From: Rhyacophila brunnea | Taxonomy: Eukaryota > Arthropoda > Insecta > Trichoptera > Rhyacophilidae | Reading direction: 5' to 3' | Assembly: GCA_022495005.1 (NCBI GenBank) | Contig: JAGYXB010000615.1 | Coordinates: forward strand, 558,001-622,000 | DNA length: 64,000 nt | In this document: piece after piece, positions 58,625 through 64,000 of the stretch | Numbering within the stretch: the first letter of the stretch is position 1 | Layout of the letters: each line of letters opens with the position of its first letter | Notes under the pieces: model-generated | The model's input: only the letters and a program-made list of their open reading frames with translations | The model's database searches: none | Told to the model about the DNA's origin: nothing | Program-made: the position numbers and the translations under genes

Positions 58625-59215
58625 ATAATGCTGTAATTAGGATGGTTATTGGGACCATCATTTTTCTTTAATCTTTTATTCATCAATATTGTATAATATA
58701 CAGTTCTGAAAATGTTCTGTTTACCTTCATAAAAAATTATAGGTTCTTTATAAAATAATTCCAAATCCTTGTGACTATAATATCACTTTGAATTAATAAA
58801 TTTACTATAATGAAGTTATGCTTTTTAATGAATCTTATTTCTTTGTCCCACAGAAGTATCAGGAGATCATGTAGCCCTACGAGGTCCAATTTTTATTTTC
58901 TTTAGTATTTTAAAGTGGGAAGCTCGCTCTACCGGTCCGCTGCAAAGGGAATTCCTACAAAGGAAAATGCATACCATAAAACTCTTTGTGTAAAAAGTAT
59001 TCAAGTGACGCGATAATGCAGATACCTTCAACAAAGTTTCGTTTCATACGTTTTTTGTTCCTGGCTTTTTTATGTTCTCCTGGTAATGTTTGAAGTAAAA
59101 TTAAGTGAATAAAAACGTAGTTTTTTCATGACCAATTAGATTTAATTAAGGATTAATCTAAAAATGAACCAATATTTTTTTTCTCCTGTGGCACATTTAT
59201 TATCTGCTGTGCTAA
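58625..59215. other. Intergenic DNA, no gene seen
   Basis: No repeat partner or coding motif recognised. Confidence 0.4.
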
Positions 59216-59218
59216 ACA

Positions 59219-59433
59219 CCCACGGTGGCCGCGCGGCTTAAGCGTTGGACTATCACGCCGTGGGTCCCAGGTTCGAATCCTGGGTCTGGCAAGTACACAT
59301 ATTGTTTTTTAATTTGTGTGTGAGTCAGGGTATGGACCTAATAGGTTGAGCAAGTGGCTGACATCCATTTCTCGTAAAAATACAAAATCTGTTAATACAA
59401 ACCTCTACTCTGTGGAGGCCTTTAATGGTCGGG
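59219..59433 (+). mobile_element. SINE-1 copy, best-preserved head
   Basis: CCCACGGTGGCCGCGCGGCT head, intact box B GGTTCGAATCC (59270-59280), and full body. The tail lacks the GATCC palindrome, jumping from GTGGAGGCC to ATGGTCG. Confidence 0.88.
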
Positions 59434-59539
59434 GGGGGTGCTAAAACATTAAAGAACTTCCGTTATGATATGCAAAATATATATGGCACAATTTAATTGG
59501 AAAGCTCTCATAATATATTGTTAATTAACTATTTTTACT

Positions 59540-60105
59540 TTTATTCAACGAATAATTCAGAAAATTTAAGAATGTACCATTCTAATCATTGAACGTACAT
59601 TATTCTGAAAACACTCATGCATGAGAAAATATAGCCAATAGAAAAAAAAAATCGAAGAAAGTAAGACACCCGGCAGGATCGAACCTGCGTCTCTTGGGTA
59701 TCATGCCCTGTGCATTACCACTATTATATAAATCTTATGAATTATTCGTTGAATCAAAGAAATAGTTAATTAAAAATTATTAGCAAGTTACAACAGAAAA
59801 TATTGGAGTGATCCGTGAAGTGACGTGAATACAAAAATCGATCGCCTATCGTAACTTAATTTGGAAAGCGCTTATGAGCAGGTATTAAAAAGGCCAATAG
59901 TTAATATTTGTCGCAATTAAGCATGGCAGTCGTAGCACAGTGATAATGCACAGGGCGCGATACCCAAGAGACGCACGTTCGATCCTGCCGGGTGTCTTAC
60001 TTTTTTCGAAAAAGATTTTTTCTATTGGCTATATTTTTTCTCATGAGTGTTTTTAGAATTATGCATGTTCTCATAATATTGTATTAATATTCATATAACA
60101 GTTAT
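59540..60105. repeat. tRNA foldback element with two opposed tRNA-like units
   Basis: A minus-strand unit (59665-59726, GGCAGGATCGAACCTGCGTC) and a plus-strand unit (59924-59999, with GTTCGATCCTGCCGGGTGTC) share sequence and point outward. Both are followed on the outer side by ATTGGCTAT and CTCATGMATG-type sequence. ATTCAACGAATAATTCAG and ATTATTCGTTGAAT frame the left half. Same architecture as 33300-33890. Confidence 0.7.
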
Positions 60106-60116
60106 TTGGGTAGATG

Positions 60117-60480
60117 CATTTACATTATTAATGGACGACGTACTCAGTACAGTAGCTAGCAAGTAAATTAAAACGTGACATTCGCACGTGCATAGGTAGA
60201 CGTCACGCAATATGCATTATGCGATATCACGCATCGGGAATTTATAGCAATATCACCTTTATTGTAATGGCGTTAGAACAGTGTTTCTAGTATCAATGTT
60301 CGTTTGAGCGAACCTGTTCGAACCGAACCATTCGGCAGATCCGACAAGAAGCATCGAGAATTTATAGCAATATCACCTTTATTATAATGGCGTTAGAACA
60401 GATTATGCCATTCGGCAGACCCGATAAAAAAAGTGAGTGTCATTTTTTTTTCCAGATACTTGTCCATATTAATGTCATTG
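60117..60480. mobile_element. MITE-O copy 2
   Basis: Ends CATTTACATTATTAATGGAC and GTCCATATTAATGTCATTG, with the exact 8-bp duplication GGTAGATG (60109-60116 and 60481-60488). Carries the same internal block duplication as copy 1. Confidence 0.88.
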
Positions 60481-60488
60481 GGTAGATG

Positions 60489-60878
60489 GGTTATCTTATT
60501 CTTACTAAGTTCTACGATCACTGCGATATAATGATCATGCTATCATCTCGGAAATGCAAAAAAAACTAGTGCAGTCACGACAGTAATATAAAATGTCGCA
60601 TTGGAAGTAAAATAATAGGAAGTACATTGTAATCCATATCCCTATCGGGTGCCCCAAAAAATCGTTTGTCATTTTTATCGCGAAGATTTTCATTGGCAAT
60701 CTATTCGATCCATTATAAAACTGTTATTCTATTCAAAGCAACAAAACCGAACCATTTCTTACTCTGAGACAATGTAAGGCAGATGTTATCAACTGATGGT
60801 ACGTGAACTGGTGTATTTCAGGCGTAGTATTTATTTCAGAATTTTCACGGAAGAATTAATCGGATACTACATAATTAG
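60489..60878. other. Intergenic DNA, no gene seen
   Basis: Nothing recognised. Confidence 0.4.
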
Positions 60879-60886
60879 GTATAGTA

Positions 60887-61789
60887 CAGTGGCGAAGACT
60901 CCATACTAGGCGATTATTTAAAGCCTACATTCTTAAGAAAAATATTTTTTATTTTCATGTTGACGTATTTATATAATCACAAATAATAATATATTCACTA
61001 TGCCCAAAGACATCTACCGTATAATTGTCATAATTTTACGATCTTTTCCCATATTTCAATAAGCACCATTTATGGCATCTCTCGAAAGTTTAAAAAAATA
61101 GAACACACCGCGTTTCGCTTCACATATTGCATAGGATTATTTTCGCGTGAACGGGTTTTTCAATATGAAGTTTTTTCTCATTAATTCAAAATGTCTGGCG
61201 TCCCGCATACAAATGTACAAACTGTTTCGTTAGCGCTTACGTCGCGAGAGCACATTTATTCAAAATAATTAATAAGAAGACAATTTAAAAAATAATTTCT
61301 ATGGGATTCAATCACATAAATATGTATTGATTGTTGTTAAAAATATAAAATAATTTATCTCGTGATTTTTATTTATTTATTAGTTCACTCATTAGACAAT
61401 TTAGATATCTGATATGGTACCTACCTAAGTCTGTGTTTTAAATATAGAAGTATTTTAAAATGTCTAGTTTTACGGGTTAAATTATAAATTGTTATGGAAC
61501 ATAATATATATATACAATAACGGATTATTTTCATAGATGATAGGTAATATGTTTTGAGCGTATGTTACGTTTATAAATGTTTAGGAAAATACATAAGTAA
61601 TTCAAAACTAATTGCTTATTTTTATGAACTAATTATAACAAACCAATTAAGCTTTTGAAATTTCTTCGTTTTAGCGTACCTATTCATCAGTAGTAATATT
61701 GGGTTATCTTCTTATTTCCCGCAAATATGTCTGACAAGCATGGTTACTCCCACAGCCTACCTCTTTCAAAAAGTCACCCTTCGCCACTG
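60887..61789 (-). mobile_element. hAT-J copy 3
   Basis: Reverse orientation of copy 1: CAGTGGCGAAGACTCCATAC start and AAGTCACCCTTCGCCACTG end. Exact 8-bp duplication GTATAGTA (60879-60886 and 61790-61797). 903 bp, the longest of the three and visibly close to copy 1. Confidence 0.92.
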
Positions 61790-61895
61790 GTATAGTATAC
61801 ATACGTATATGTAACAGCGACTTGGATAGACATGTATGACAATAACTCTTGCCAAAAACGATTCAAATGAAATAGTAAATATCTAATCACGTAAT

Positions 61896-62050
61896 ACTCC
61901 GTTTACACGTGCATGGATTTACTGCAGACAGTACTAATTATCGTGGCCATAACAATAAAATGCACGTGTAAATACGTATTATCGTGCAAATTGCAAGATT
62001 GCATAAATGTATCAGAAAAGTTCGGAATAAGTTTATAATACATATTTTAG
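61896..62050 (+). repeat. Rep-F partial copy
   Basis: CCGTTTACACGTGCATGGAT, then TGCACGTGTAAATACGTATT and TTGCAAGATTGCATAAATGT, matching the first half of the copy at 62480. Confidence 0.6.
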
Positions 62051-62130
62051 TTAGCGCGCTAAGTAGCTAAGAAGACAACGTGTTGGGAATTTAATAATTA
62101 AATTATCTAATGAAAAATGTCAACAGATAT

Positions 62131-62284
62131 ATAGGTAAATCGTTTTACAGTGGCACCATGGCTACGGCAAATTGCAGTTGTAGAGGTATTGTTTGCTGGC
62201 ATTAAAACAGGCATTGTCGCAAGCAATTCAATACACGCGCGAATCGCCTATGGTGCCACTGTAGAATGATTCTATACCTACCTG
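62131..62284 (+). repeat. MITE-D copy 2
   Basis: Inverted ends: TAGGTAAATCGTTTTACAGT plus GGCACCATGG at the left, and CCTATGGTGCCACTG plus TAGAATGATTCTATACCTA at the right. About 150 bp, non-coding. Partner at 5808-5955. Confidence 0.7.
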
Positions 62285-62479
62285 CTAAATTGGGTAAGTT
62301 TTATACTATTATATTTGAGTATTTTTGGTATCTGCGTTTTGCCTTTTGGTATTTTCAGGCATTATACGTACTAACCGGTGGCGTAAAATGCACGCTGATA
62401 CGGAATACAGTTAATTCCCATCTAAGTTTATAACAAATTAATACGATATAAAAACATGAAAACATTATCACTAAGTATA

Positions 62480-62790
62480 ATATTCCGTTTACATGTGCAT
62501 GGATATACTGCTGACAGTAAAAAAATGCACCTGTAAACACGTATTATCGTGTAAATTGCAACATTACATGCATGTATCAAAAAAGTTAGGAAGCTTCTAA
62601 ATTTTCATGCGACAATGGGACTGTGCGATATCTGCGCATGCGCAGTAGAACGATAGTAGCGAATCCACCGGCAAAAAAACGAACTACATCGCGCAAAGAC
62701 TCATTTTAAGGTTAACCAATTTTAACGACCTGTCAAATAGTACCATACAATGACAACATCGCGTCTCGCTAACTTTTGAGGAATGAGATT
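62480..62790 (+). repeat. Rep-F copy 2
   Basis: CCGTTTACATGTGCATGGAT start, AAATTTTCATGCGACA and TGACAACATCGCGTCTCGCT inside. Aligns with the reverse complement of 11090-11412. Confidence 0.65.
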
Positions 62791-62799
62791 GAGACTTGG

Positions 62800-63620
62800 T
62801 TACATACATAGACATTTGTTTACTAATCATTAAAATGTTTCGTTTTTGGTGCAGGCCAGTCAAGGGTTGTCAATATGAAATCACGCCTTAAGAAGGAGAG
62901 GATCTGATTTAATATGATGATTGGCAACGAAAGGTAAACGATGGATGTAAAAAATGTGACGTCACCAACGAAAACCAACAAAATAACTATTTTTTAACTG
63001 ATATCATCCATTTTCAATTAATGTTTTTCTAACCTATGGTGAGAAGATTTAAAAAAATGTGACAGGTATTTTAGACAAGGTGGTGAAATGATTTGTGATG
63101 AATCATGATGATGGTGGAGAGTGTAACATCATTTATAGATAACCCCGCATACTACGACTCTCGTATCACTAAATAATTGCTGCAATTTGGTTGTTAATCT
63201 TACAATATATAAGATGGCACTGCAAGAAGAATTACTAAGTAATATTTCTTAATAGTATGATAGGCTGGTTATCGACCGCTGATCTATGGGGTCATAGCAC
63301 AGCGATAAGCCAAACAATGGAATTGTAGAAAGACAATACAAACGAATTCCGATGGACCAACGAATGCCCTGATCAATTTTATCGGGCCTGTAGCATTTTG
63401 AAATATTATTATTTATTATACAACAATGTTACTTTATCTCATATTCTTATGTATCGTGTATATTAACTGTTTTCTGGCTTTCATCATATTGTGTTATTGG
63501 TGAATATAACTCCATATATTATTATAGCATTAATTATTACAGGCTTTATTTACGCCCGCCCCAAGAAACAGCTTTAGGATTAGTTTTAGCCTGCTCTCAC
63601 TAGGGATGATTTACAATCCT
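62800..63620. other. Intergenic DNA, no gene seen
   Basis: No motif or repeat partner recognised. Confidence 0.4.
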
Positions 63621-63624
63621 GCGC

Positions 63625-63785
63625 ATATATTCTATATACGAGACTACTATCGGCAGCTATCGAGGGTATTTTTTCATAATGTGTTAAACAGTCAAAACTC
63701 TCTATTTCGCTCTAAAATTTAGCACACCCAACAGAGCTGCTATTAAAACATAGCACTTATTGTAATTGTTACAATAAGTGCCAAC
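63625..63785. repeat. Partial copy of the 3680-3983 foldback
   Basis: Shares the arm-like TATATACGAGACTACTATCG and CTATCGAGGGTA, the CAGTCAAAACT / CGCTCTAAAATTTAGC core and the CACTTATTG..CAATAAGTG palindrome. Confidence 0.6.
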
Positions 63786-63976
63786 TGGATTTGTTGTATC
63801 CAATTGGTGATTCTAATCGGATGTATTTGGAATTAAATAAGACCCTGAGTTGACGCACGTCTAGTGCAATGCCGTACTGTGTCTGCAGCCTTAGCCTCAA
63901 GGGTGGTGTTTTTTTTCTACACAGTTTAAAAATTGATGGAAGTTATTAGGACAATGATTTTTAGGGGCGTCAAATC

Positions 63977-64000
63977 CAATGACATTATTAATGTACGACG
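63977..64000. mobile_element. MITE-O copy 3, cut by the window end
   Basis: The last bases, CAATGACATTATTAATGTAC then GACG, are the left end of MITE-O with one change. Confidence 0.7.

Noticed and set aside
59219..59433. A functional tRNA gene at the SINE-1 head
   Set aside because: Box B is perfect, but the unit is the head of a dispersed SINE with a shared body and tail.

Overview
This is eukaryotic DNA, most likely from an insect. It is AT-rich, has spliced genes, short interstitial (CCTAA)n runs of the insect telomeric type, tRNA-derived SINEs, non-LTR retrotransposon fragments, and very many hAT-type elements. A hemipteran (sap-sucking) source would fit the repeat style, but nothing here proves it. 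No bacterial operon, CRISPR array, rRNA gene or intact tRNA gene was seen.

One host gene is supported: a carboxylesterase on the minus strand. Its coding sequence has three exons (20602-20465, 20156-18829, 17653-17461; 552 residues) with an intact Ser192-Glu329-His448 triad. It also has a probable 5' UTR intron (20620-22127) and a plausible promoter near 22150-22250. Its introns hold a SINE, a mariner-type MITE and another repeat. No second host gene could be defined.

Nearly everything else recognised is mobile DNA, often nested, with target-site duplications (TSDs) still readable. Working names are used here. 1-6 kb: LINE remnant, MITE-A, hAT-B, MITE-C, foldbacks, SINE-1. 8-16 kb: mariner MITE (Mar-P), MITE-E, MITE-G, MITE-H, Rep-I, SINE-2. 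16-22 kb: SINE-1 split by a Harbinger-type MITE, then the esterase. 24-31 kb: MITE-H, a 1.4 kb palindrome, an R1-like LINE tail, hAT-J. 33-43 kb: tRNA-like foldbacks, hAT-K and hAT-M with nested MITEs, a LINE inside a LINE, and a Jockey-like LINE. 46.8-51.1 kb: a Helitron with a replication-initiator N-terminal ORF, split by a 2.2 kb inverted-repeat element. 52-64 kb: MITE-O, MITE-A, hAT-J, SINE-1, tRNA-like foldbacks.

The most useful content is this insertion record. At least 18 elements carry readable 8-bp duplications (most exact, two with one mismatch), several families appear in 2-5 copies, and one 246-bp element can be compared with an in-window empty site. No convincing new enzymatic system was found. 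The least familiar structures are the palindrome at 25.3-26.7 kb, the foldbacks with opposed tRNA-like units, and the inverted-repeat element inside the Helitron. Boundaries and similarities were judged by eye.
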